From assembly GCA_964639965.1 (NCBI GenBank), contig CAZXGI010000019.1, positions 1-41,501 of the forward strand: DNA of 41,501 nt, given 5' to 3'. A program made the translations under genes and the position numbers. The notes under the pieces were generated by a model. The model ran no database searches, was not told the DNA's origin, and was given only the letters and a program-made list of their open reading frames with translations. Numbering within the stretch: the first letter of the stretch is position 1; every line of letters begins with the position of its first letter. Source of the DNA: TMED23 sp964639965. Its GTDB lineage: Bacteria; Pseudomonadota; Alphaproteobacteria; Rhodospirillales; UBA2165. Of the stretch, positions 15,967 to 23,599 are shown one piece after another.

Positions 15967-18060
15967 GTGAAAATATTGACTGCGAAAGACACAATTCGTT
16001 TTGGGGTTGATGTTGGCGGAACATTTACCGATTTTGCTTTGGCGACATCAGTGGGAATTAAAACGCTTAAATTGTTGACTACGCCGGAGGCACCAGAACA
16101 GGCAATAATCAATGGTGTTGGACGTCTAATTGAGGAAAATTCGCTTTTGCCAGAACAGGTGGCAGGTTTCATCCATGGCACTACCTTGGCTACAAATGCT
16201 ATCATATCTAGAACTGGCGCAAGTACTGCTTTAATCACTACGGAGGGTTTCCGTGATGTCATTGCTCAGGGTGATGAAAGCCGATTCGATCAGTATGACA
16301 TAAATATATCGAAACCTGAACCTTTAGTGCCAAGATGGTGGAGGTTTACTATAGGCGAAAGACTTTCAGCAAAGGGTGAAGTTCTGTTGCCTTTGGATGA
16401 AGGTAGAATTGATATTATTGCCGAGCAATTGGTTTCACAAAAAATTGAAAGTATTGCGATCTGTTTTCTTCATTCTCATAGAAATTCGGACCATGAGACG
16501 CGCGTGGGGGAAAGATTGCTGGAGCTCCTACCCGATTTGAATATCAGCTTATCGAGTGAAGTTAGCCCAGAAATCGGCGAATTTGAACGATTCTCTACGA
16601 CGGTTGCTAACGCATATGTGCAGCCAGTTATAGGTTCCTATCTAGAACGCCTTAAAACAGGATTGATCACTCTCGGTATTAAAGCACCAATTTTTATGTT
16701 TTTATCAAGTGGAGGCTTATGTGATCTTGATACAGCTCACAAATTTCCTATCCGTCTCGTGGAGTCAGGTCCGGCTGGCGGTGCTATATTTGCAGCTAAT
16801 ATAGCTGATGATCTAGATGAGGATGAAATTTTAGCCTTTGATATGGGTGGAACCACGGCAAAGGTTTGTCTCATTGATGGTGGGGTGCCTCAGCGAAGTG
16901 ATTCTTTTGAGATGGCTAGGGAACATATGCACAGGAAAGGTAGCGGATTACCAGCGCGAATTCCTGTAATCGATATGGTTGAGATTGGTGCTGGGGGAGG
17001 ATCGGTCGCTCATGTAGATACTCTAAAACGTATCCAAATTGGACCGGAAAGTGCTGGGGCAATGCCCGGACCTGCCTGCTATAATCGTGGCGGAAAATTT
17101 GCTACTGTTACCGATGCAAATATTCTAATAGGCCGTTTGTCCGCAAAGGATTTTGTCAAATCAGATATTAAAATTTCAGAACAAAAAGCACAGTTCGCTA
17201 TAAAAGAATACGTTGGATCCAAATTAGCACTTGACGATCCAGTTTCTGCTATTGCGATCACAGAGATGGTTGAAGAACAAATGGCAGCGGCAGCACGTGA
17301 ACATGCCCGCGAAAAAGGTATCGATTTGAGGGAAAGAACTTTGGTAGCTTTTGGTGGTAGTGCTCCCCTCCACGCCGCAAAAGTTGCCCAGAAACTTGGC
17401 ATAGAACGTATTATTATTCCATTGGATGCTGGAGTTGGCGCCGCAGTTGGGTTTCTTCAGTCTCAGGTGACTTTCGACATTTCGCGTAGCGTTAAACTGA
17501 ATTTATCTGAGTTTCAAGCCGAGGAACTCAACCGGGAGTTTCTCAATATTTCTAAAGAAGCGAAGGCTGCAGTTAGTTCTGCAGCTCCTAATTCACCAAT
17601 CGTGGAAAACCGTTATGTTTTCATGCGTTATATTGGTCAAGGTCATAGTTTATCTATACCTATCACCAATCAAGATCTTACCAATAATGATGATAGTCTC
17701 TTACATGATTTATTTGTGGAAAAATATGTTTCGGTTTATAGCCGATCACTTCAAGGTGTTGCCATTGAATGTGTTGGGATAAGTCTTTGTATTTCTACAC
17801 GTGATCCGTCATTAGTAGCAAAAAATTTGAAGGGAAAAGAGATTGATAAAATTTCTTCAAAAGAAGAATTATATGATCTTAATAAAAATTCATATATTAA
17901 AGCAGTTTCCAAGGCGCGCAATGATTTAAACGTGGATGAACATTTCAATGGGCCTGGTTTAATCAAAGATTACGGTACAACAATTTATGTGCCCAGAGGT
18001 TATTATGCTCAATGTGTTAAGAATGGCCATTTGTGTGTGTGTAAAGCGTCTGTAAAATAG
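15967..18060 (+). CDS. hyuA: Hydantoinase A / 5-oxoprolinase N-terminal type subunit (copy 1)
   Basis: A 697-residue hydantoinase A (HyuA) family protein with an ASKHA-type ATPase fold. The N-terminus has the phosphate-binding GVDVGGTFTDF, the middle has FDMGGTTAKVCLI and EIGAGGGSVAHVD, and FGGSAPLHA follows near residue 457. HyuA pairs with HyuB for ATP-dependent opening of cyclic amides (hydantoins, 5-oxoproline) or, in acetone and acetophenone carboxylases, for ATP-dependent carboxylation. Start is a GTG at 15967; the ATG six bases earlier runs straight into a stop. It is 14 bases ahead of hyuB. The partnership with UbiD is unusual and leaves both lactam opening and carboxylase chemistry possible. 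Confidence 0.88.
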   Translation: MKILTAKDTIRFGVDVGGTFTDFALATSVGIKTLKLLTTPEAPEQAIINGVGRLIEENSLLPEQVAGFIHGTTLATNAIISRTGASTALITTEGFRDVIAQGDESRFDQYDINISKPEPLVPRWWRFTIGERLSAKGEVLLPLDEGRIDIIAEQLVSQKIESIAICFLHSHRNSDHETRVGERLLELLPDLNISLSSEVSPEIGEFERFSTTVANAYVQPVIGSYLERLKTGLITLGIKAPIFMFLSSGGLCDLDTAHKFPIRLVESGPAGGAIFAANIADDLDEDEILAFDMGGTTAKVCLIDGGVPQRSDSFEMAREHMHRKGSGLPARIPVIDMVEIGAGGGSVAHVDTLKRIQIGPESAGAMPGPACYNRGGKFATVTDANILIGRLSAKDFVKSDIKISEQKAQFAIKEYVGSKLALDDPVSAIAITEMVEEQMAAAAREHAREKGIDLRERTLVAFGGSAPLHAAKVAQKLGIERIIIPLDAGVGAAVGFLQSQVTFDISRSVKLNLSEFQAEELNREFLNISKEAKAAVSSAAPNSPIVENRYVFMRYIGQGHSLSIPITNQDLTNNDDSLLHDLFVEKYVSVYSRSLQGVAIECVGISLCISTRDPSLVAKNLKGKEIDKISSKEELYDLNKNSYIKAVSKARNDLNVDEHFNGPGLIKDYGTTIYVPRGYYAQCVKNGHLCVCKASVK

Positions 18061-18073
18061 GAAGGAATTTATC

Positions 18074-19738
18074 TTGAAGCCAAGCGATGAGATACGTTTT
18101 CAAGTTATTTGGAATAATTTGATATCTATTGTTGAAGAACAGGCGCGGACGCTAATGCGGACTGCCTTCAGCCCTGTGGTACGTGATTCAGGTGATTTGT
18201 CGGCAGCTCTGTTTGATCGACAAGGGAGGATGCTTGCGCAGGCATTGACGGGTACACCAGGGCATGTGAACTCAACAGCCGCAGCAGTACCTTTAATGCT
18301 TCAAGAAATCCCGGTTACCGAGTTAAACGAAGGGGATCATTTAATTACTAATGATCCATGGCTTGCTTCAGGACACCTCCATGACATCACGATACTGTCG
18401 CCGGTGTTTCGTGCTGGGAGAGTTGTTGGTTTTTTTGCTTGCACCTGCCATCAGCTCGACATTGGGGGACGAGGACAGGGGCCAGACGCTTCATCTGTAT
18501 TTGAAGAGGGGCTTGCTATTCCAGTGTTAAAGCTTGTGAAAAAAGGTATAGTCAATTCCGAGTTAATCAAAATCATCCGAAATAATGTTCGAACGCCTGA
18601 AGAAGTTGAAGCTGATATTTTATCCTATGTAGCAACAAATGAAGTCAGTGCAAAAAATTTGTGTTTAGCACTGGATAATTTAAAGATAGAGAATCTTGAA
18701 AAAATTGGCGATGAAATTATCAATCGCTCTCGCTCCTCCATGATTGAAGAAATTAGGAAACTACCTAGAGGTAAGGCGCACAATCATATTGTTCTTGATA
18801 GCTTTGGTACGCCGGTTAAAATTAACTGTACGATTGAAATTACTGATGATGGTTTAATAATTGATTTTTCTGGTTCAAGTCGGGCCATCAATAAAGGTAT
18901 TAACTTAGTTTATAATTATACCAATGCTTATTCCTGTTTCGGTGCTCGCTGCATTATTGGACCCCAAATACCTAATAACACAGGCTCAATTTCTGCAATT
19001 ACTGTCAAGGCACCCAAGGGATCTATTTTAAATGTTGAAAGCCCTTGGCCGGTTGCGGCTCGTCATATCATTGGGCAATTTTTACCAGAGGTTGTTATGG
19101 GCTGTTTGTCTAAAATTGTGCCAGACCGGGTTCCTGCAGAGGGATCTGCTTGTCTCTGGGGAATCCAAATTCGAGGGGGACCTGAAATCGATGGTAACTT
19201 TGAAGAAAATAATAATTGGGCAAAGGATCGTTACGAGACTTTATTTTTTAATGCAGGTGGGATGGGCGCGCGAACCAAAATGGATGGCCTTTCAGCGACC
19301 GCGTTTCCGAGCGGCGTTAAGGCAATGCCCATTGAAGTGGTAGAAAATAGTGCTCCTATTGTTATTTGGCATAAAGAATTGCGCCCCAATTCAGCTGGAG
19401 GGGGTCAATTTCGCGGGGGATTTGGACAAAAGATAGTGTTAAGTACTATCGATGGCCGCCCGTGTGGTTTGTTCGCCATGTTTGATCGCACTACGGTTGA
19501 GGCTAGAGGTCGATCCGGAGGTGAAAATGGTAAGGCCGGCAGGCTTTATTTGGAGAGTGGAAGAGAATTAGATGCAAAGGGTTTCCAACTTATCGGACCA
19601 AACGAAAGGTTATGTTTTGAATTGCCTGGGGGTGGTGGTTTTGGGGCTATCAAGGATCGAAATCCAGATCAATTTATTAAAGATCAGCGTGCTGGCCTTG
19701 TTGTTAGCGGGTCTAAACTGAGTGATGAAGAGATTTAA
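18074..19738 (+). CDS. hyuB: Hydantoinase B-family subunit (copy 1)
   Basis: A 554-residue hydantoinase B (HyuB) family protein. It shows the N-terminal SIVEEQARTLMRTAFSP, ITNDPWLASGHLHDITIL, the TCHQLDIGG metal-site-like segment, and the C-terminal glycine-rich LPGGGGFGAIKDR typical of the family. Start is a TTG at 18074 with AAGGAA about seven bases upstream; no better start is in frame. It complements hyuA, giving one complete two-subunit ATP-dependent amidohydrolase or carboxylase. The stop overlaps the racemase start by one base (TAATG), so the three proteins are made together. Copy 2 at 21880 is a clear paralogue of similar length but quite different sequence. Confidence 0.88.
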   Translation: MKPSDEIRFQVIWNNLISIVEEQARTLMRTAFSPVVRDSGDLSAALFDRQGRMLAQALTGTPGHVNSTAAAVPLMLQEIPVTELNEGDHLITNDPWLASGHLHDITILSPVFRAGRVVGFFACTCHQLDIGGRGQGPDASSVFEEGLAIPVLKLVKKGIVNSELIKIIRNNVRTPEEVEADILSYVATNEVSAKNLCLALDNLKIENLEKIGDEIINRSRSSMIEEIRKLPRGKAHNHIVLDSFGTPVKINCTIEITDDGLIIDFSGSSRAINKGINLVYNYTNAYSCFGARCIIGPQIPNNTGSISAITVKAPKGSILNVESPWPVAARHIIGQFLPEVVMGCLSKIVPDRVPAEGSACLWGIQIRGGPEIDGNFEENNNWAKDRYETLFFNAGGMGARTKMDGLSATAFPSGVKAMPIEVVENSAPIVIWHKELRPNSAGGGQFRGGFGQKIVLSTIDGRPCGLFAMFDRTTVEARGRSGGENGKAGRLYLESGRELDAKGFQLIGPNERLCFELPGGGGFGAIKDRNPDQFIKDQRAGLVVSGSKLSDEEI

Positions 19739-20448
19739 TGTACGGTAAGAAAGGTAAAATAGGGGTCATTGTTCCATCCTTAAATAATACTTTGGAACCT
19801 GAATTCAATAAAATGGCACCTGATGGGATAGCAATTTACGCTACGAGATTACCTCTTGAGTTAGGATTGCCTGAAAATTTAAAAGCAATGGCTAAAGAAG
19901 TTGAATTCGCCGCTAAGCTATTAAAACACGCTGAGGTCGATGTGATCGCATATTGTTGCACGTCTGGGAGTCTGATTGATGGGATCAATTGGGATGAAGC
20001 CATAACGCAGCGAATAAGAAAGGTTGCTGATTTGCCGGTTACGACCACGGCTACGTCAGTTGTTAGAGCGATGAAGAAACTGAAGTTTAAATCTGTTTCA
20101 ATAGCTACGCCATATGTTCAAGAGGTAAATGAAATTGAAAAAGAATTTATCGAAAGCCATGAAATAAGCGTAACAAATATTGAGGGACTCAATATTATAT
20201 CTGGATCGGAATTGCATCGACTGGATCATGACGTGGCAAAGAGTTTTTGCCTAGCCTCAGCAAATAACGACTCAGATGGTTTGTTTATTTCGTGCACCGA
20301 TTTTGCGGCTATCGATTTTATTGAAAGTCTGGAAAATGAATTAAAAAAACCTGTGATTACAAGCAATACTGCAACGCTTTGGGATATATTACGGATTATG
20401 GAAAACAACCAAAAAATTGACGGCTTTGGACGATTGTTTGATATTTAA
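19738..20448 (+). CDS. Asp/Glu racemase superfamily protein, maleate isomerase-like
   Basis: A 236-residue protein of the Asp/Glu/hydantoin racemase superfamily. The two half-sites carry the expected cysteines: YCCTSGS (Cys73/Cys74) and FISCTDFAA (Cys186), the arrangement seen in maleate isomerase and arylmalonate decarboxylase relatives. The N-terminal IGVIVPSLNNTLEPEF also matches that group. Maleate isomerase converts maleate to fumarate through a succinyl-cysteine intermediate; hydantoin racemases are the alternative suggested by the adjacent hyuAB. The start overlaps the hyuB stop by one base. Superfamily is firm, with maleate isomerase or arylmalonate-type favoured over hydantoin racemase by the C-T-S-G motif. 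Confidence 0.82.
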   Translation: MYGKKGKIGVIVPSLNNTLEPEFNKMAPDGIAIYATRLPLELGLPENLKAMAKEVEFAAKLLKHAEVDVIAYCCTSGSLIDGINWDEAITQRIRKVADLPVTTTATSVVRAMKKLKFKSVSIATPYVQEVNEIEKEFIESHEISVTNIEGLNIISGSELHRLDHDVAKSFCLASANNDSDGLFISCTDFAAIDFIESLENELKKPVITSNTATLWDILRIMENNQKIDGFGRLFDI

Positions 20449-20482
20449 TTATCGGCTTTATTGATTTTACAATAATTCATAG

Positions 20483-20495
20483 GTCGCATTGCGAC
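20483..20495 (+). terminator. Short hairpin downstream of the racemase
   Basis: GTCGC and GCGAC form a five-pair stem with a three-base loop, 35 bases after the racemase stop. A run of seven T starts about 18 bases further on, too far for a classic intrinsic terminator. It may still end or pause the UbiD-hyu operon transcript. Confidence 0.3.
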
Positions 20496-20639
20496 GGCCC
20501 ACTAATGTTTAGGTTTTTTTCAATCATTTTATCTGAAAATTATGGAGATTATTGAGTGTTGCTGAAATAGAACCTAATCCTTAATTGCATGGCAGAGTTT
20601 ACCTTTTTTCATTAGTCCCATGCTATCGTTGAGCTTATA

Positions 20640-20660
20640 AGATCCAAACTCGTTGGATCT
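20640..20660 (+). promoter_or_regulatory. Perfect hairpin over the ribosome binding region of the 78-residue membrane protein
   Basis: AGATCCAA (20640-20647) pairs perfectly with TTGGATCT (20653-20660) around the loop ACTCG. The stem ends seven bases before the ATG at 20668 and buries the only purine-rich ribosome-binding candidate (GGA at 20655-20657). It could block or tune initiation. No T-run follows, so a terminator is less likely. Confidence 0.45.
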
Positions 20661-20667
20661 AATTTAA

Positions 20668-20904
20668 ATGATTTCTTTTTATAAAAATTTTATTTGGTGG
20701 TTAAAATGGACAAGTTCCGTACTTCTAATTATTGGTATGATCTTAACCTCAGCCAATCTTTATCCTCTCAATATGTATTTTCAGTTAACTGGCATTATCG
20801 GTTGGTTGATGGTCGGAATGCTCTGGCATGATCGAAGTTTGATTGTCCTTAATACCGTCGGTGCATCTATCTTCATAAGCGCAATTATTTCGAGTTTTCT
20901 CTAA
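20668..20904 (+). CDS. Small membrane protein, DUF6552-like
   Basis: A 78-residue hydrophobic protein with about three predicted membrane segments: residues 15-30 (SSVLLIIGMILTSA), 36-51 (YFQLTGIIGWLMVGML) and 58-77 (IVLNTVGASIFISAIISSFL). A short aromatic basic N-terminus (WWLKW) precedes the first helix. It resembles small alphaproteobacterial proteins of the DUF6552 type, whose role is unknown to me. The pattern YPLNMYFQLTGIIGWL and WHDRSLIVLN looks conserved rather than random. It is isolated: 219 bases after the racemase and convergent to the alpha/beta hydrolase gene. The hairpin immediately upstream may control translation. Confidence 0.65.
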   Translation: MISFYKNFIWWLKWTSSVLLIIGMILTSANLYPLNMYFQLTGIIGWLMVGMLWHDRSLIVLNTVGASIFISAIISSFL

Positions 20905-20971
20905 TTGTTTATAACCATAAAGAAACGGCTAGCAGTTAGGGACGTTTGTGTTTTTTAATTTGGATCAATAA

Positions 20972-21895
20972 CTATAAATCTGTTATTTCTCGGAGTAACT
21001 CGTGTAATGCTCTGCGGCATTCCTGTGGTTTCTCAATTTGCAGTAAATGGGTTGTGTTATTGATCAATCGCGATGGTATTGGGATTTCATTGGTAAGTGA
21101 AGTGCAGACTTGCGCTGGTGCTTGTCCTGCCGGATGTTTTGGGTCGGCATTGATTATAGCTATTGGAATATTTACTTTGGAATAAAAATCCCAAATAATC
21201 AAATTTGCATTATCAAGATAAATTTGAGATTCAATTTTTGGAGAACATATTAAATGCCATCTATCATCTTCTTGCCTTAAAATAGATTTTGCCATCAAAT
21301 AATGAGCTCCAGAAATCCATCCAGACAAAGACCTAGATTCTAAGAATTGGCCAGCTAATTCATCGGGCGAAAGAAATTCGTTTTGTCGCTTGCTCGACCA
21401 AGCTGACAGCTTCATCTCAAAGTTGTGTGCTAATTGGTAAAGGGCATGGCCTTTAGGAGGTTGCAATGGCGGATCAAATAAGATTAATGCATCCAATTGT
21501 TTATTATAGGTCGTTGCATGTAACAGCGCGGCTACCGCCGATAGTGAATGAAATATACCAAAAAGTGGTACACTCTTATATATTTCGCGCAATCGAGTTA
21601 TTATCTTATCAAGATCGTCCGCAAATAATTCAAATCCGGTTTTTTGTGTTGGAGCTGGATCATTCCAACCGTGGTGTCGTTGGTCGTAAACACAAAGTTC
21701 ATAGTTTTTCCTTAGTGGATCCCAAAAGGGAGCATAGGCGTCAATAGCAAAGCCGTTACCATGGCTGAGTATTAAGCAAGGTTTTCCATCATTTGCATAA
21801 CGCCGAACTTTAATTCCGGCACTGTCATTTAGATTAACTAGAAATACTTCATCAGGTTTAGGGATGCTAATTCGAGACGTCAATTTGGGGACCAC
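20972..21895 (-). CDS. Alpha/beta hydrolase
   Basis: A 307-residue alpha/beta-hydrolase fold protein. It has the oxyanion-side LSHGNGFAIDAY, a VYDQRHHGWN strand, a nucleophile elbow FHSLSA where Ser replaces the usual final Gly, LILFDPPLQPP after it, and a probable catalytic His in NNTTHLLQIEKP. No signal peptide, so cytoplasmic. It overlaps the end of hyuB copy 2 by 16 bases. The GTG at 21895 is the longest start; a TTG at 21883 that overlaps the hyuB stop (TTGA) is an alternative. Coupling to HyuAB suggests it hydrolyses a downstream amide, ester or N-formyl product (NicD-like deformylase is one candidate), but the substrate is not evident. Confidence 0.82.
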   Translation of the reverse strand: MVPKLTSRISIPKPDEVFLVNLNDSAGIKVRRYANDGKPCLILSHGNGFAIDAYAPFWDPLRKNYELCVYDQRHHGWNDPAPTQKTGFELFADDLDKIITRLREIYKSVPLFGIFHSLSAVAALLHATTYNKQLDALILFDPPLQPPKGHALYQLAHNFEMKLSAWSSKRQNEFLSPDELAGQFLESRSLSGWISGAHYLMAKSILRQEDDRWHLICSPKIESQIYLDNANLIIWDFYSKVNIPIAIINADPKHPAGQAPAQVCTSLTNEIPIPSRLINNTTHLLQIEKPQECRRALHELLREITDL

Positions 21896-23574
21896 TGTGG
21901 ATAATTTTGTTTCATAAAGCCTTCTCCGAATTTCTCGTTATTTACATCTTCAGTCAAGTCTTCATTGCTACGTTCTCTTGGAGGGCCATATCCTCCAGCT
22001 CCTGGCGTTCTGATTATCACTGCCTCTTTTTCATTAATATTTATGCCAATTGGTTTGTTAGGAAGTTGTTCTTGATTGCCTTTACAACCCAGTTTTAAAA
22101 ATTCTCCTGTCATTCCGTCCGAACCTCCAAAGATGCCCCAAGGTTTCTGTGCAAAGCGCTCACCAGCACCATTGAAAACGCAACCATGGCCAACTGGCTC
22201 GATAATTCGCTCCAGCCCGAGGCCTCCACGATGGCGTCCTGCACCCCCTGATTCTTCGATTAATTTATATGAGTGTACCATTAGAGGGTATTCCATTTCT
22301 ATAGATTCAACAGGCAAGTTTGATGTATTGGTAATATGAGCCTGTACACCATCTTTACCGTCTTTTTGAGCGCGCCCGCCAAAGCCGCCACCAAGAGTTT
22401 CAAGATAGACATAGCTCTCTCCAGTTCTCGGGTCTTCCCCGGAAAAAACTGCGGTCGTATTGGCGCCATTTGCAGCCGCAACTGCCGCTTGCGGTTTTGC
22501 CGGTGCTAGTGCCCCTAAAATTACATCGATTATACGCTGGCAAGTGTTAGCCCGAGCTGCGACTGGCGCTGGGAAATTAGCATCTAGCAATGAACCCTCG
22601 CTAATCGTAATTCTGGGCAAATCAAGAATACCTTGGTTATTTGGAACATCTGGGTCTAATAACGCTTTTAAGGCGTAGCATACTGAAGCCTGCGTGGCAT
22701 TTCGTGTTACGTTAATATTCCCAGTTACTTGATTTGCTGTTCCTGTGAAATCAAAGTGAATATTGCTGCCTTTTACCGTAATTTCCACTCGAACTGGGAT
22801 CTCAAATGTTCCCATACCATCGTCATCCATAATGTCTTTAAATTTATAAATACCATCGGGTAATTCTTTGATTGCTCGCTTCATCCGAAGTGTTGTGCGA
22901 GAGATGATCTCTTCAAAACATGTAATGATAGAATTTATGCTATATTTTTTTATTATTTCATTTATGCGTAATGCCCCGATCCTGCAGGAGGCTATTTGAG
23001 CAAAATAATCTCCGCGGCGCTCATCTGGCACTCGGACATTTAATAGAGCCAAATCCAACAAGTCGGTTTGGAGAACACCCTTTTTGAAAAGTTTAATTAC
23101 TGGAATTCGCAGTCCTTCTTGGTAAATTTCAGTCATGCCACCAGCCATACTACCGGGTACAGAACCGCCGACGTCAGCATGATGAGCAATATTGCACATA
23201 AATGCTACTAATGTGTCATCTTCAAAAATGGGCATGGCCATATTAATATCTGGCAAGTGGGTTCCACCTGCGACATGAGGGTCGTTAGCAATGAAAATAT
23301 CACCGGGGTCTATTTTATTTTTGAATTTCTTTAAAAGAGCTTTCATTAGCCCGCCCATTGAAGCTAGATGCACAGGTAAAGATGAATCAGCTTGGACGAT
23401 GAGGCGGCCATTTGCATCCATAATAGCCGTTGAATGATCCCGACGTTCTTTGATATTTGTTGAATATGCACTCTTCATCAATGCGATAAAGGTTTCATCC
23501 GCAACCGAACGGAGCGCATTGAACATGATTTCTAGGGTGATCGGGTCCAGTGTTTTTGATTTTGTTCTTTTCAT
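21880..23574 (-). CDS. hyuB: Hydantoinase B-family subunit (copy 2)
   Basis: A 564-residue HyuB-family protein with LDPITLEIMFNALRSVADE at the N-terminus, HSTAIMDANGRLIVQ, FIANDPHVAGGTHLPDINM, CNIAHHADVGG and a C-terminal TPGAGGYGPPRER. These are the standard family blocks. It is downstream of hyuA copy 2 with a 25-base gap and overlaps the alpha/beta hydrolase by 16 bases. Compared with copy 1 it keeps the usual DHSTA block and has the more canonical PHVAGGTHLPD form, so it is probably the more conventional hydantoinase or oxoprolinase partner. The reaction would be ATP-dependent opening of a cyclic imide or lactam with HyuA. Confidence 0.88.
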   Translation of the reverse strand: MKRTKSKTLDPITLEIMFNALRSVADETFIALMKSAYSTNIKERRDHSTAIMDANGRLIVQADSSLPVHLASMGGLMKALLKKFKNKIDPGDIFIANDPHVAGGTHLPDINMAMPIFEDDTLVAFMCNIAHHADVGGSVPGSMAGGMTEIYQEGLRIPVIKLFKKGVLQTDLLDLALLNVRVPDERRGDYFAQIASCRIGALRINEIIKKYSINSIITCFEEIISRTTLRMKRAIKELPDGIYKFKDIMDDDGMGTFEIPVRVEITVKGSNIHFDFTGTANQVTGNINVTRNATQASVCYALKALLDPDVPNNQGILDLPRITISEGSLLDANFPAPVAARANTCQRIIDVILGALAPAKPQAAVAAANGANTTAVFSGEDPRTGESYVYLETLGGGFGGRAQKDGKDGVQAHITNTSNLPVESIEMEYPLMVHSYKLIEESGGAGRHRGGLGLERIIEPVGHGCVFNGAGERFAQKPWGIFGGSDGMTGEFLKLGCKGNQEQLPNKPIGININEKEAVIIRTPGAGGYGPPRERSNEDLTEDVNNEKFGEGFMKQNYPQWSPN

Positions 23575-23599
23575 AAGTTTTTTTTAAGCCTCCCGATTG

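Noticed and set aside
20905..20971. Terminator between the small membrane protein and the alpha/beta hydrolase (AAACG...CGTTT followed by T-rich sequence).
   Set aside because: Only a five-pair stem with a 15-base loop; too weak to list as a feature.
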